Positions 32,228 through 41,853 of a DNA stretch of 64,000 nucleotides are shown piece after piece (position 1 is the stretch's first letter; every line of letters starts with the position of its first letter). The DNA comes from Vondammii sp040505895 (GTDB taxonomy: Bacteria; Pseudomonadota; Gammaproteobacteria; Chromatiales; Chromatiaceae). A program made the position numbers and the translations under genes. The notes under the pieces were generated by a model. That model had not been told where the DNA came from. It did not search any database and was given only the letters and a program-made list of their open reading frames with translations. The stretch spans positions 310,001-374,000 of the forward strand of contig JBEVXU010000016.1 of assembly GCA_040505895.1 (NCBI GenBank). The letters are read 5' to 3'.

Positions 32228-34830
32228 CGCCCCCACCGCCGCCGTTCTCTAATCTCAGGATGTTCAGATCATTCTGGGAGATCTTCCTCTCACTCTGTCT
32301 GGTGCTGGCCGTGGTCGGGTCGATGCACTACTACACCGTCTATACGACAGAGCGGTCGGCCAGAGAGGCGAGCGAATCACTCAACGTCGACCTCGCCCGG
32401 CATATGATCATCACCGACATTGAGGGTGTCGTCAGTGACCTGACGTTTCTGGCCGAACATATAGAGGGACAGGGGCTGCTGGATGACCTGACATATAATG
32501 ATGAACAACGGATTGTTGATGAATTCACCGTTTTTGCCAACAAGAAAAAACGCTACGATCAGATACGCTATCTCGACAGCAGCGGCATGGAGATTGTTCG
32601 CATCAACTTCAACGGCGGACAACCCCGAGCTGTCAAACAGAGGGAACTTCAGAACAAGGCCAACAGATACTATTTCCGTGAGGCTATGGCACTGGAGCGG
32701 GACGGTATCTACCTCTCCCCCCTTGACCTCAATATCGAAGAGGGAGAGATTGAGTACCCGCTGAAGCCTATGATGCGCTTTGGTACTCCGGTGTTTGATC
32801 AGGCGGGACGCAAAAAAGGAATCATTCTGCTCAACTACTTCGGTGACCACCTGATCGAGAACTTTACCCGGGCAGGCGCCAATATCGCCGACCACATTGA
32901 GCTTGTCAACAGTGATGGTTTTTGGCTCAGAAGTCCAAAGAGCAAGGATGAATGGGGCTTTATGTTGGGGACTAACAAGATGTTCCAACAACGTTCCAAC
33001 CGTGCCTGGCAATATATTAATCGACAAGAGAGCGGCCAATTCGAGATGTTTGGCGGCATGTTCACTTTTGCTGCCGTCAATCCAAAAGCTATCGCCCAGA
33101 ATGCAGCCAACCCTGCTGGATATCATCTCAATACCTCCTCAGGAGGCGAAGGCGGCTGGAAAATTGTTTCCCGTGTCTCGCCACGGGAGCTATCAGCGAC
33201 TCTACCATTCTTTCTTCGCCAGCACTTCTCCCTTTACCTGGCCATGCTCTTTATGCTCGCCATTGGTGCCTGGTTTATCGCACAGGCCCACCACCGCAAT
33301 CAGGCCGCAGAGGCTCAGCGTGACTATGAGCAGCGCTTTCGTCATACCCTTGAGAATATTGAACTGGCGGCCATCGCACTGGACCGTCGAGGCAAAGTAA
33401 CATTCTGTAACGACTACTTCCTTTCACTAACCGGTTGGCACCGCCACGAGGTTGAGGGGACAAGTTGGATTGAGCAATTCGTAACAGAAGATCTCGAGAA
33501 AGAGGTTACCAATGTAATTGACGGTATGAGCATACCGGAGCACTTCCCCTCCCACTACGAGATTCATGTCAAGACAAAAGATGGCGGTCTGCGTCTGATC
33601 GCCTGGAACAACACCCTATCCTATGACACCGCAGGGCAGGTCATTGGTGTCACCGGTATCGGTGAGGACATCACCGAGCAGCGTGCGGCTGAAGAGTCGC
33701 TGCGTAAGCTGAACCGTGCGGTGGAACAGAGCCCGAGTGTTGTACTCATCACTAATATTGAAGGACTTATTGAGTACGCCAACCCTAAATTCACCGAAGT
33801 TTCAGGTTATACGCTCGAAGAGGTGAAAGGCAAAAGCCCAAGCCTTCTAAAATCAGGGGAAACCTCCAGCACCGAATACAGTAATCTCTGGAGTACCGTC
33901 TCTACAGGTGGTGAGTGGCGCGGCGAGTTCCACAACCGCAAGAAAACGGGGGAGCTCTACTGGGAGTCAGCTTCCATCTCAGGTATTCGCAACAGTGATG
34001 GTGAAATCACCCACTTCCTGGCAGTAAAAGAGGATATCACCGAGCAGAAACGACTTGAGATGGAAGTGGAGGCACGCAACAAAGAGCTGGCACGTGCCCA
34101 GGCCTTGGCCGCCATGGGCAAGATGGCCAGCATGATTGCCCACGATCTGCGTAACCCACTCTCATCGGTCAAAATGACACTGCAGATCCTGGGTAAACAG
34201 ACCGGCATCGAAAGTAATGCCGAGATCGACGAATTGAGATCCATCGCACTGGAGCAGATTCGCTACATGGAAGATATCCTCTCTGACATGCTCACCTACT
34301 CCAAGCCCGATGCACTGAAACCAGACTGGATCACGATAGACCGGGTCATCAACTTGGCCATTAACATATCCCAGCGCCGTATAGATGAGTCAGGAATAGA
34401 GTTGAGAGTTAACTATCACCCCGGCCTACCCACTCTATTGGGAGATCCCACCAAACTCCGGCAAGTATTCTCTAATCTTATTTCAAATGCCGTTCAGGCC
34501 TCCGAGAGGGTCCATAAACCCTGTATAGAGATCGATGCTATGGTTGAGCTTAGTGCCGATGGAACAGGCATCAGAATTGAAATTTGTGACAACGGCGGTG
34601 GAATAGAAGAGGAGGCGAGGGAACGAATTTTTGAACCCTTCTTTACCACCCGAAGCAAAGGCACTGGGCTTGGACTGGCCATTGTTAAACGTATTCTCGA
34701 ACAGCACCAGGGGAGTATTAAGATGGAACCCTATGCACCTCAAGGCACCTGTGCCACTATTTTTCTACCTGTCTCGCCCCAAACCGAAACTGATTCAGAC
34801 ACCCAAGAGTTGGAGCTGAAAGAAGTATGA
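32218..34830 (+). CDS. Sensor histidine kinase with Cache-like and two PAS domains
   Basis: An 870-aa membrane kinase. Two membrane helices (about 18-40 and 338-358) flank a ~300-residue periplasmic sensor resembling a double Cache domain (QIRYLDSSGMEIVRINF, KGIILLNYFG). Two PAS domains follow (about 375-490 and 497-615; the second has GEDITEQ/KEDITEQ ends). The phosphorylated histidine is H642 in IAHDLRNPL, and the ATPase has DNGGG and TRSKGTGLGLAI boxes. Its stop overlaps the response regulator start (ATGA). With that regulator it likely controls the sigma54 promoters of this locus. Confidence 0.9.
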   Translation: MPITPPPPPFSNLRMFRSFWEIFLSLCLVLAVVGSMHYYTVYTTERSAREASESLNVDLARHMIITDIEGVVSDLTFLAEHIEGQGLLDDLTYNDEQRIVDEFTVFANKKKRYDQIRYLDSSGMEIVRINFNGGQPRAVKQRELQNKANRYYFREAMALERDGIYLSPLDLNIEEGEIEYPLKPMMRFGTPVFDQAGRKKGIILLNYFGDHLIENFTRAGANIADHIELVNSDGFWLRSPKSKDEWGFMLGTNKMFQQRSNRAWQYINRQESGQFEMFGGMFTFAAVNPKAIAQNAANPAGYHLNTSSGGEGGWKIVSRVSPRELSATLPFFLRQHFSLYLAMLFMLAIGAWFIAQAHHRNQAAEAQRDYEQRFRHTLENIELAAIALDRRGKVTFCNDYFLSLTGWHRHEVEGTSWIEQFVTEDLEKEVTNVIDGMSIPEHFPSHYEIHVKTKDGGLRLIAWNNTLSYDTAGQVIGVTGIGEDITEQRAAEESLRKLNRAVEQSPSVVLITNIEGLIEYANPKFTEVSGYTLEEVKGKSPSLLKSGETSSTEYSNLWSTVSTGGEWRGEFHNRKKTGELYWESASISGIRNSDGEITHFLAVKEDITEQKRLEMEVEARNKELARAQALAAMGKMASMIAHDLRNPLSSVKMTLQILGKQTGIESNAEIDELRSIALEQIRYMEDILSDMLTYSKPDALKPDWITIDRVINLAINISQRRIDESGIELRVNYHPGLPTLLGDPTKLRQVFSNLISNAVQASERVHKPCIEIDAMVELSADGTGIRIEICDNGGGIEEEARERIFEPFFTTRSKGTGLGLAIVKRILEQHQGSIKMEPYAPQGTCATIFLPVSPQTETDSDTQELELKEV

Positions 34831-36245
34831 GCAAAATACTGATCGTTGATGACGATGTCGCCAGTTGCAGAACTCTACAACTCCACCTGCGCAGCCAGGG
34901 CCATGAGACACTTATTGCTCATAGCGTCAATGATGGACTTGAGAAGGCCCAGGCACAGCCTGCGCTGATCATCCTTGATATCCGTATGCCCGGTCGCTCA
35001 GGTCTGGAGGGACTACCTGAATTCAAGCAGTTATTACCCAATGTCCGGGTAATTATGATCACCGCTTTTCATGACATGGAGAGTACCATTGAGGCGATGC
35101 AACAAGGTGCCGATGACTATATCCACAAGCCCATCGACATTGACGAACTGGATGCCGCCATCAGCAAATTGCTAAGAACCATCACCAACCCGGAAAAGGA
35201 GTTACTCACCACCATCTGCAGCGTGGAATCAAACCATCTCACCATGGTGGGACGCAGCCGTGCCATGAAAGAGGTCTTCAAGACTATTGGTATGGTGGCA
35301 AAGAGCCCGGCAACTGTACTGATCACCGGTGAATCAGGTACCGGCAAAGAGCTGGTTGCACGTGCCATCCACCGCTCCAGTGAGAAACCCGAAGGCCCCT
35401 TTGTCGCGGTCAACTGTGCGGCTCTGGTCGAAACTCTGCTTGAGTCTGACATGTTTGGTCATGAAAAAGGGGCCTTCACCGGGGCGGTAGGAAAACAGGA
35501 GGGTAAATTCACCCTGGCCCGAGGAGGCACCATCTTCCTCGACGAAGTGGGAGAGATGTCCCCTGCCATGCAGGCCAAACTGTTGCGGGTACTGCAGTAC
35601 AAAGAATACTCCCCGCTGGGGGCGAAACAGGTCCAGACCACCGATGCCAGGATCATCACTGCCACAAACGTAAACCTGACTGAGCGGGTAAAAGCAGGTG
35701 ACTTCCGCGAGGATCTCTACTACCGACTACAGGTTGTCAATGTCCACCTGCCCCCGCTGCGTGAACGCAAAGAGGACCTGATGGATCTGATTCAGGTACT
35801 ACTTGGTCGCATCAACCGTGAACTGCACCGCAACGTCACCCATATTTCAAAAGATGCTCTGGAATCCATGGAACAGTATGACTGGCCGGGCAATATCAGG
35901 GAGCTTGAGAATGTACTGATGAAGAGTATTGCTCTCTCCCGAGGCAACACACTGAGCAGGGACCTGCTCCCCGCCCCGCTTAATGCAGCGGTAGAAAATA
36001 GTTCAACAGGAAACAGCCAAGAGAGTGACCGGCCACTGGAACAGCAGAGCCTGGAGGAGATGGAGGGTGCCCATATCGCCCGAGTTCTCGAGGCAACCGC
36101 ATGGCACAAAGGGCACGCCTGTGAAATTCTCGGCACCTCCCGCCCCCGACTAAGGCGCATGATCCAGCATTACGACCTCAAACCACCAGTCGAGATGGAA
36201 GACAATGAGGACGATTTCGAGCAGACAACTGTTTCGCAGGAATAA
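34827..36245 (+). CDS. NtrC-family sigma54-dependent response regulator
   Basis: A 472-aa protein with a receiver domain (phosphoacceptor D51 in IILDIRMPG), a AAA+ domain with Walker A GESGTGKE, the sigma54-contacting GAFTGA loop (in EKGAFTGAVG) and GGTIFLDEVGEM, and a C-terminal Fis-like helix-turn-helix (about 425-448, ACEILGTSRPRLRRMIQHY). All parts needed for activation are present. It pairs with the overlapping kinase gene. The nearest matching promoters are the two divergent -24/-12 elements at 22.0-22.5 kb, which makes local control likely but unproven. Confidence 0.93.
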   Translation: MSKILIVDDDVASCRTLQLHLRSQGHETLIAHSVNDGLEKAQAQPALIILDIRMPGRSGLEGLPEFKQLLPNVRVIMITAFHDMESTIEAMQQGADDYIHKPIDIDELDAAISKLLRTITNPEKELLTTICSVESNHLTMVGRSRAMKEVFKTIGMVAKSPATVLITGESGTGKELVARAIHRSSEKPEGPFVAVNCAALVETLLESDMFGHEKGAFTGAVGKQEGKFTLARGGTIFLDEVGEMSPAMQAKLLRVLQYKEYSPLGAKQVQTTDARIITATNVNLTERVKAGDFREDLYYRLQVVNVHLPPLRERKEDLMDLIQVLLGRINRELHRNVTHISKDALESMEQYDWPGNIRELENVLMKSIALSRGNTLSRDLLPAPLNAAVENSSTGNSQESDRPLEQQSLEEMEGAHIARVLEATAWHKGHACEILGTSRPRLRRMIQHYDLKPPVEMEDNEDDFEQTTVSQE

Positions 36246-36609
36246 TTACCCTATAGCCGTCCGATAACACAACACTGACAACGCTATTATTTCTTCTATA
36301 CTGAAGGTCAGCACTGGGAAATCCCATAACCCAGAGCTTCTCCAGCGCAATACGTCGGTGTTTCCGGGTACTCTCCCGACAAGCATCAGGCTGCACCGCC
36401 GGGACAAAGCATCGCGGGTAAGTGCGCCGGATTAATGAGGAGCCTCAGAATATGTCATGAGCCGGGTCTTCAGATCCAGACTTCCCAACCCCTGTTAGCA
36501 AGTCGATCTTCCGCTTTTGCAACCGAGACGGGGCATTTTGGTTTCTTGCGCTCTGATATAGCTATTTCAAAGCTTCTGACCATTTAGTTTGAATGAAAGG
36601 AGGTATTTT
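36246..36609. other. 364-bp gene-free region
   Basis: AT-rich at first, then a GC-rich, potentially folded section at about 36330-36480. I match it to no riboswitch or ncRNA family. A strong ribosome binding site (AAAGGAGGT) closes it. Confidence 0.5.
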
Positions 36610-37044
36610 ATGAGCCTAGCCTGGGTAGTCGTTGCAGATTCAAGCCAAGCACGGATTTTCTCCGTCGATAAACCGACCAGTTCACTCGAAGAGATTCACA
36701 CATTTAACCATCCCGAAGGCCGTCTGCACCAGGGCGATCTGGTCTCCGACCGTCCCGGCAGAGACAGAAATGCCGGAACCGGCAGTCACGACATGGGGCA
36801 TGAGGCTGATGCCAAGAATGAAGCGGCAGTCCGTTTTGCCGCCCAAGTGGACGAAACACTGGAGTGTGGCCGTACCAACGGTCGGTTCAACAGACTCTAC
36901 GTAGTTGCATCCCCAAGCTTTCTCGGTATGTTGCGGAAACAACAGAGCAGTTCACTGCAGAAGATGGTAACCGGAGAGATATCGAAGAATCTTGTCTCCC
37001 ATGATATTTCCGATATCCGAAAAAACCTACCCAAGCGGCTTTAA
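36610..37044 (+). CDS. Host-attachment-type protein (PF10116-like)
   Basis: A 144-aa protein starting MSLAWVVVADSSQARIF, a pattern typical of the family named 'protein required for attachment to host cells', followed by the glycine/arginine-rich DRPGRDRNAGTGSHDMG loop and the conserved VVASPSFLGMLR. I use the second ATG because AAAGGAGGT lies 5-6 nt upstream; a start seven codons earlier overlaps that site. The fold resembles the archaeal release factor-like (eRF1-type) domain, and the family name reflects one plant-associated case, so a true attachment role is doubtful. Single gene. Confidence 0.8.
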   Translation: MSLAWVVVADSSQARIFSVDKPTSSLEEIHTFNHPEGRLHQGDLVSDRPGRDRNAGTGSHDMGHEADAKNEAAVRFAAQVDETLECGRTNGRFNRLYVVASPSFLGMLRKQQSSSLQKMVTGEISKNLVSHDISDIRKNLPKRL

Positions 37045-37160
37045 CCAATCACTATTGAAGGAGCGCTTTCTCGAAACGCGATGAATATACGCACCCTAGT
37101 GGCGCTTCCATCGCGGTTCGGGAAACCGCTCCTACGCAAAAAGAGACCGGGTAATTTCAA

Positions 37161-37364
37161 TCAAGCTGGGCCGACAAAAGTAAAACCGGCATCCTCCACC
37201 GCCTTTGCCACCACGGCATCATCATCCACGCCGTCAACAGTGACCAGCCCACCATCCAGTTCAACCTGAACGCCGGCACCCGGTGCCGCCGATTTAATCG
37301 CCTGCTCAACTGAACTGGAGCAGCCACCACAGCTCATACCTTCTACCTTGTACGTTTTGGACAT
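37161..37364 (-). CDS. copZ: CopZ-like heavy-metal-binding chaperone
   Basis: A 67-aa HMA domain starting MSKTYKVEGM with the metal site MSCGGC (two cysteines). It would carry Cu(I) in the cytoplasm to the CopA ATPase encoded just downstream on the same strand. A start four codons earlier is possible. Between the two genes lies a REP-like palindrome rather than a tight junction, so the two may be separately transcribed. The net negative charge and glycine-rich end are usual for the family. Confidence 0.88.
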   Translation of the reverse strand: MSKTYKVEGMSCGGCSSSVEQAIKSAAPGAGVQVELDGGLVTVDGVDDDAVVAKAVEDAGFTFVGPA

Positions 37365-37440
37365 TTCAAACCTCAAATTCTAAATTTCTGAAACAGGTTG
37401 GTTATAAAGAGCGGATCACAGAGAACACTGAGAAACGCTG

Positions 37441-37506
37441 AGTAGGAGCGAACTTGTTCGCGATTGACTCCGTGGCACGTTCTTCGCGAACAAGTTCGCT
37501 CCTACT
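37441..37506. repeat. REP-like palindrome, 22-bp perfect arms
   Basis: Arms at 37441-37462 and 37485-37506 (core AGGAGCGAACTTGTTCGCG) are perfectly complementary. A related shorter hairpin GCGGTT-CGGGA-AACCGC, next to CTCCTAC, is at 37113-37129. Typical intergenic REP/BIME sequence, of the kind RAYT proteins act on. Confidence 0.85.
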
Positions 37507-37541
37507 ATCGATTACAAAATCATTATGCAGAGCTTTATTCC

Positions 37542-39953
37542 TTATTCACGCCGCCAGCGCCGCAACAATAATGAGTTGGAGACCACACTCACCGATGACA
37601 TCGCCATGGCGGCTCCTGCAATGACCGGATTGAGTGCGCCGGAGGCGGCCAGAGGAATAGCGATCAGATTATATATCAGTGCCCAGAAGAGATTCTGCCT
37701 GATCTTGCGGTAGGTCGCCCCTGAGATCGAGAGTGCATCCGCAACCAGACGGGGATCACCACGCATCAGGGTGATGCCGGCGGTATGCATCGCTACATCC
37801 GTTCCTGTTCCCATGGCCATGCCGACATCAGCAACCGCCAGCGCAGGGGCATCGTTGATGCCGTCACCTACCATAACGACACGCCTGCCCGCCTGTTTAA
37901 GTTTTTCAATCTCTTTGGCTTTGTCTCCAGGCAAAACCTCAGCAATCACCTGCTCAATTCCAACGGTAGTCCCTACCTTTGCCGCAGCGTGTGGGTTATC
38001 ACCCGTCAGCATCACCACTGCCACACCACGTTGCCGCAGCATGGCAACGGCGGCAATCGCCTCCTCCTTCACCGGATCACTGACCATGATGAAGCCCAGC
38101 AGATGGATAGCACCACCCATCTCCGCCACCCACATCAGGGTTGTCCCGTCCCGCTTGATCTCCAGCGAGTGTTCAGCCAGCACCGCCGACTCGACCCCTT
38201 GCTCCGACATAAGGCGCCGGTTACCGATCAGGAGCTTCCGACCGGCGACCTCGGCTGACAGGCCCATACCCGGCAGGCTGGTAAATTCAGTTAACGGCAA
38301 AAGCACCACACCGTCACCCTTCGCCTGCTTTAGAATTGCACTCGCCAGAGGGTGCTCGCTGCCCTGCTGTGCAGATGCCACAAGTTGTAACAGCTGCTCA
38401 GACTCTCCCACCAGAGAGAGAATCTTTTCAACAGAGGGGGAGCCCAGGGTCAGCGTGCCGGTCTTATCAAAAACGACGGTATCACTGCTGTAGGCACGCT
38501 CCAGCGCCTCCGCATCCTTGATCAGTATACCGTGGCGGGCCGCAACACCCGTGCCTACCATCAGGGCTGTTGGCGTTGCCAGACCCAAAGCGCAGGGACA
38601 GGCGATAACCAGCACAGAGACCGCAGCGACAAAGGCCGTTTGCAGGTCACCGGCAAGCCACCAACCGGTAAACGTCAGCAGTGCAATCAGAGCCACTACA
38701 GGCACAAAGACCGCAGAGATTTGATCAACCAGCTTCTGCACCGGCGCCTTACTCGCCTGGGCACTCTCCACCAGGTGAATAATGCGTGACAGCGTCGACT
38801 CTGCGCCCACCGTTGTTGCACAAATACGCAGCAACCCGTCGCCATTGACCGAGGCTCCGGTTACAGAATCACCGACGCTTTTCGCCACAGGAAGAGACTC
38901 ACCGGTAATCAGGGACTCATCCAGTTGACTACCACCCTCCAGGATCACGCCATCGACCGGCAGACGCTCACCAGGCCGAACCAGCACAATCTCATCATGT
39001 ACAACACTCTCTGCCGGCACATCCACCAGCACACCATCCCGTTCAACATGGGCGGTATCGGGCTGTAGTTTCATCAATGCGCGAATGGCTGAGGCGGCGC
39101 TGCGCTTGGCGCGTCCTTCCATCCATTTACCAAACAGCACCAGGGTGATCACCATAGCGGATGCCTCGAAGTAGAGGTGCCCCCCTCCTCCACCGGTCAC
39201 AGTCACCCAGCAGCTCAAACCCCAGGCAGCGGAGGTACCCATGGCGACCAGCACATCCATATTACCGGCACCACCCCTAAGCGATTTGAAAGCACCCTCA
39301 TAGAAACGCTGACCGATCCAAAACTGTACCGGAGTGGCCAGAAGAAGTTGCCACCAGGCAGGTAGAGAGACATCAATACCGAACGGCATCAGCACCATGG
39401 GGAGAGCCAGTGGAATGGTCAGGGCGGCGGAAATCAGCAGCAGCCTAAACTCGGCCCTGGCCCGTAGCTGAGCCTTGGCATCCATTGCCGCCTGCTGTTC
39501 ACCGGCACTGACGGCCGGTGTGGCGGTAAAACCGGCACGACTCACCGCATCAATCAACTGCTGCTGAGAGACGGTACCGGCAGGTGCACTCACTGTCGCC
39601 TTTTCGGTCGCCAGATTAACCGCCGCCCGCTCTACACCGGGCAGCCGCAACAACACCTTCTCAAGTCGGCCGGAACAAGCGGCACATGTCATCCCTTCAA
39701 TGAGCAACACCATGGTTTCTGTAGGTACGGAAAAACCTGCACGGAAAACAGCTGAAACGATTTCGTTGGAGGATGTTTCAGTGGTGTCAAAATCAATCGA
39801 TGCACTGTTTGAGGCGAGATTAACCCTCGCTTCAATCACTCCGGCTTGCTTGCTCAACACCTTTTCAAGACGGCCTGAGCAGGCGGCACATGTCATACCT
39901 TCGATAGGCATTGTCAGGCTGTTTGGAGAAGCTATATTTGAATCACTACTCAT
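37542..39953 (-). CDS. copA: Cu(I)-exporting P1B-type ATPase CopA
   Basis: An 803-aa copper ATPase. Two N-terminal HMA domains each have GMTCAAC (near residues 19-25 and 87-93). Membrane helices, the TGE actuator loop (ITGESLPVAK), the CPC metal site in ACPCALGLATPTALM, the phosphorylation motif DKTGTLT and GDGINDAPAL follow in normal order, and the family length is met. It pumps Cu(I) out of the cytoplasm and may also supply copper to periplasmic proteins. Close to a CopZ-like gene. Confidence 0.96.
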   Translation of the reverse strand: MSSDSNIASPNSLTMPIEGMTCAACSGRLEKVLSKQAGVIEARVNLASNSASIDFDTTETSSNEIVSAVFRAGFSVPTETMVLLIEGMTCAACSGRLEKVLLRLPGVERAAVNLATEKATVSAPAGTVSQQQLIDAVSRAGFTATPAVSAGEQQAAMDAKAQLRARAEFRLLLISAALTIPLALPMVLMPFGIDVSLPAWWQLLLATPVQFWIGQRFYEGAFKSLRGGAGNMDVLVAMGTSAAWGLSCWVTVTGGGGGHLYFEASAMVITLVLFGKWMEGRAKRSAASAIRALMKLQPDTAHVERDGVLVDVPAESVVHDEIVLVRPGERLPVDGVILEGGSQLDESLITGESLPVAKSVGDSVTGASVNGDGLLRICATTVGAESTLSRIIHLVESAQASKAPVQKLVDQISAVFVPVVALIALLTFTGWWLAGDLQTAFVAAVSVLVIACPCALGLATPTALMVGTGVAARHGILIKDAEALERAYSSDTVVFDKTGTLTLGSPSVEKILSLVGESEQLLQLVASAQQGSEHPLASAILKQAKGDGVVLLPLTEFTSLPGMGLSAEVAGRKLLIGNRRLMSEQGVESAVLAEHSLEIKRDGTTLMWVAEMGGAIHLLGFIMVSDPVKEEAIAAVAMLRQRGVAVVMLTGDNPHAAAKVGTTVGIEQVIAEVLPGDKAKEIEKLKQAGRRVVMVGDGINDAPALAVADVGMAMGTGTDVAMHTAGITLMRGDPRLVADALSISGATYRKIRQNLFWALIYNLIAIPLAASGALNPVIAGAAMAMSSVSVVSNSLLLRRWRRE

Positions 39954-40165
39954 GACGAAGCGGCTCTACCCTGGATGCTATATTGACTCTAATTAAAGAG
40001 GATGGTTCATGAACGCTCGCATTGTGCTCCACGCGTGCAAATCTGGACAGAATCACTTGCTTAAGGGCACCACAACACCGATCCAGCAGCCGCTCAAAAG
40101 ATATACTAATATACCCATTAATATATCGTATACTTTCCCTGTTTTCCCACCTGGAATAGCTGTTC

Positions 40166-41563
40166 ATGAACACCTCACACTACGACACCATCGTTATCGG
40201 TAGCGGACCCGGCGGTGAAGGCGCCGCTATGAAGCTGGCAAAATCAGGCCGTAAGGTAGCGGTAATAGAGAAACATAGCCAAGTGGGGGGCGGTTGCACA
40301 CATTGGGGCACCATACCGAGCAAGGCGCTGCGGCACAACATACAGATGCTGGTGGATTACAAACGTAATCCACTGTTTCAGCACATCAGCGGACAGGCAA
40401 AGATTGACTACCCACAGCTACTCGAAGCCGCCGGTGGTGTTATTCAGGATCAGGTAAGCACCCGCTACCGCTTCTACTCAAGAAATGGTGTTGATGTACT
40501 CTTTGGTACTGCACGATTTACCGGCCCTAATACCATGGCCGTGGTCCACAACGATGGCACAGAGGATGCGGTCACGGCAGACAGCTTCGTTATCGCCACC
40601 GGCTCATCCCCTTACCACCCGGCAGACATCGATTTCACCCACCCCGGTATCCATGACAGTGACAGCATACTTGCCCTGGAACATACCCCCAAATCATTGA
40701 CCATCTACGGTGCCGGTGTGATCGGCTGTGAATACGCCTCCATCTTTTGCAATCTCGACGTCAAGGTAAATCTGGTCAATACCCGGGACCGACTGCTCTC
40801 TTTTCTTGATGATGAAATCACCGATGCCCTCAGTTATCACCTTCGTCACCAAGGGGTGGTGATCCGCAACAATGAAGAGTACCAAGAGGTGGAGGTACTG
40901 GATGATGGCGTGGTACTGCATTGTAAGTCGGGCAAAAAATTCAAAACAGACATTCTACTCTGGGCTAACGGCCGCTCCGGCAACACCCCGGGCTTAAATT
41001 GTGACGATATCGGTGTCGAGGTAAATCACCGGGGACAGGTAAAGGTCAACAAAAGCTACCAGACCTCTCTGCCACATATCTATGCCGCCGGTGACGTCGC
41101 CGGCCCACCCGGGCTGGCCAGCGCGAGTTACGACCAGGGACGTTTTATCGGTGCTCATATCGCCAATGGTGAGTGTGACTGGAGCCTGATCGAGGATTTC
41201 CCCACCGGCATCTACACCAATCCTGAAATCAGCTCTCTCGGCCGTAACGAGCGAGAGCTAACCAATCAACAAATCCCCTATGAAGTGGGTCAGGCGATGT
41301 TCAAGAGTATCGCCAGGGCACAAATTACCGGTCACAACGTCGGTATGCTGAAAATCCTTTTCCACCGCGATACACTGGAAATCCTTGGTATCCACTGTTT
41401 CGGCGAGACCGCTGCCGAGATCATCCATATTGGTCAGGCGATAATGGCCCAGCAGGGCAAGGCCAACAGCCTGCTCTACTTTACCGAAACCACTTTCAAC
41501 TACCCGACAATGGCCGAGGCCTATCGCGTAGCGGCACTCAATGGTTTGAATAGAATTTTCTGA
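40166..41563 (+). CDS. sthA: Soluble pyridine nucleotide transhydrogenase SthA
   Basis: A 465-aa flavoprotein of the disulfide reductase family. GSGPGGEGAA binds FAD and GAGVIGCEYA binds NAD(P). In the usual redox site, GGGCTHWGTIPSKALR has only one cysteine where disulfide reductases have two (C-x4-T), the mark of SthA. The C-terminal dimer domain ends FNYPTMAEAYRVAALNG. It transfers hydride between NADPH and NAD+ in the cytoplasm. It is divergent from copA, with about 210 bp between the two starts. Confidence 0.95.
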   Translation: MNTSHYDTIVIGSGPGGEGAAMKLAKSGRKVAVIEKHSQVGGGCTHWGTIPSKALRHNIQMLVDYKRNPLFQHISGQAKIDYPQLLEAAGGVIQDQVSTRYRFYSRNGVDVLFGTARFTGPNTMAVVHNDGTEDAVTADSFVIATGSSPYHPADIDFTHPGIHDSDSILALEHTPKSLTIYGAGVIGCEYASIFCNLDVKVNLVNTRDRLLSFLDDEITDALSYHLRHQGVVIRNNEEYQEVEVLDDGVVLHCKSGKKFKTDILLWANGRSGNTPGLNCDDIGVEVNHRGQVKVNKSYQTSLPHIYAAGDVAGPPGLASASYDQGRFIGAHIANGECDWSLIEDFPTGIYTNPEISSLGRNERELTNQQIPYEVGQAMFKSIARAQITGHNVGMLKILFHRDTLEILGIHCFGETAAEIIHIGQAIMAQQGKANSLLYFTETTFNYPTMAEAYRVAALNGLNRIF

Positions 41564-41739
41564 CCGAAATCTAAAACAGTGGGGTGCAGAGAGCGCAAAG
41601 CACTTCATTCCCTGCTGAGTCGAGTTAGTCCGGTGGACACCCAAGTTGCCGATATTAACTCGCAAACCTTACGGCAAATATTATTCCAGCCTGCCTTACG
41701 GCCATCTCGATCTGACACAATGTCATAAATCATATAACT

Positions 41740-41787
41740 CTGTAACAACTCTGTAACAGAGTCATTGACTGTAATAAATCTGTAACA
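41740..41787 (+). promoter_or_regulatory. Two tandem Pho boxes upstream of the PiT gene
   Basis: CTGTAACAACTCTGTAACA (41740-41758) and CTGTAATAAATCTGTAACA (41769-41787) are each two CTGTAA-type half-sites 11 bp apart, as in PhoB boxes (CTGTCAT...CTGTCA). They precede the transporter start by about 70-115 bp, implying induction under phosphate limitation. Confidence 0.75.
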
Positions 41788-41853
41788 AGTTTCTAATACT
41801 TTGTATTGGCTAGTGTTCACCCCCTCACGATTAAACAAGGAGATGGTATAAAA

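Noticed and set aside
36330..36480. Riboswitch upstream of the host-attachment-type gene
   Set aside because: GC-rich with possible folding, but no conserved boxes of a known riboswitch could be identified.
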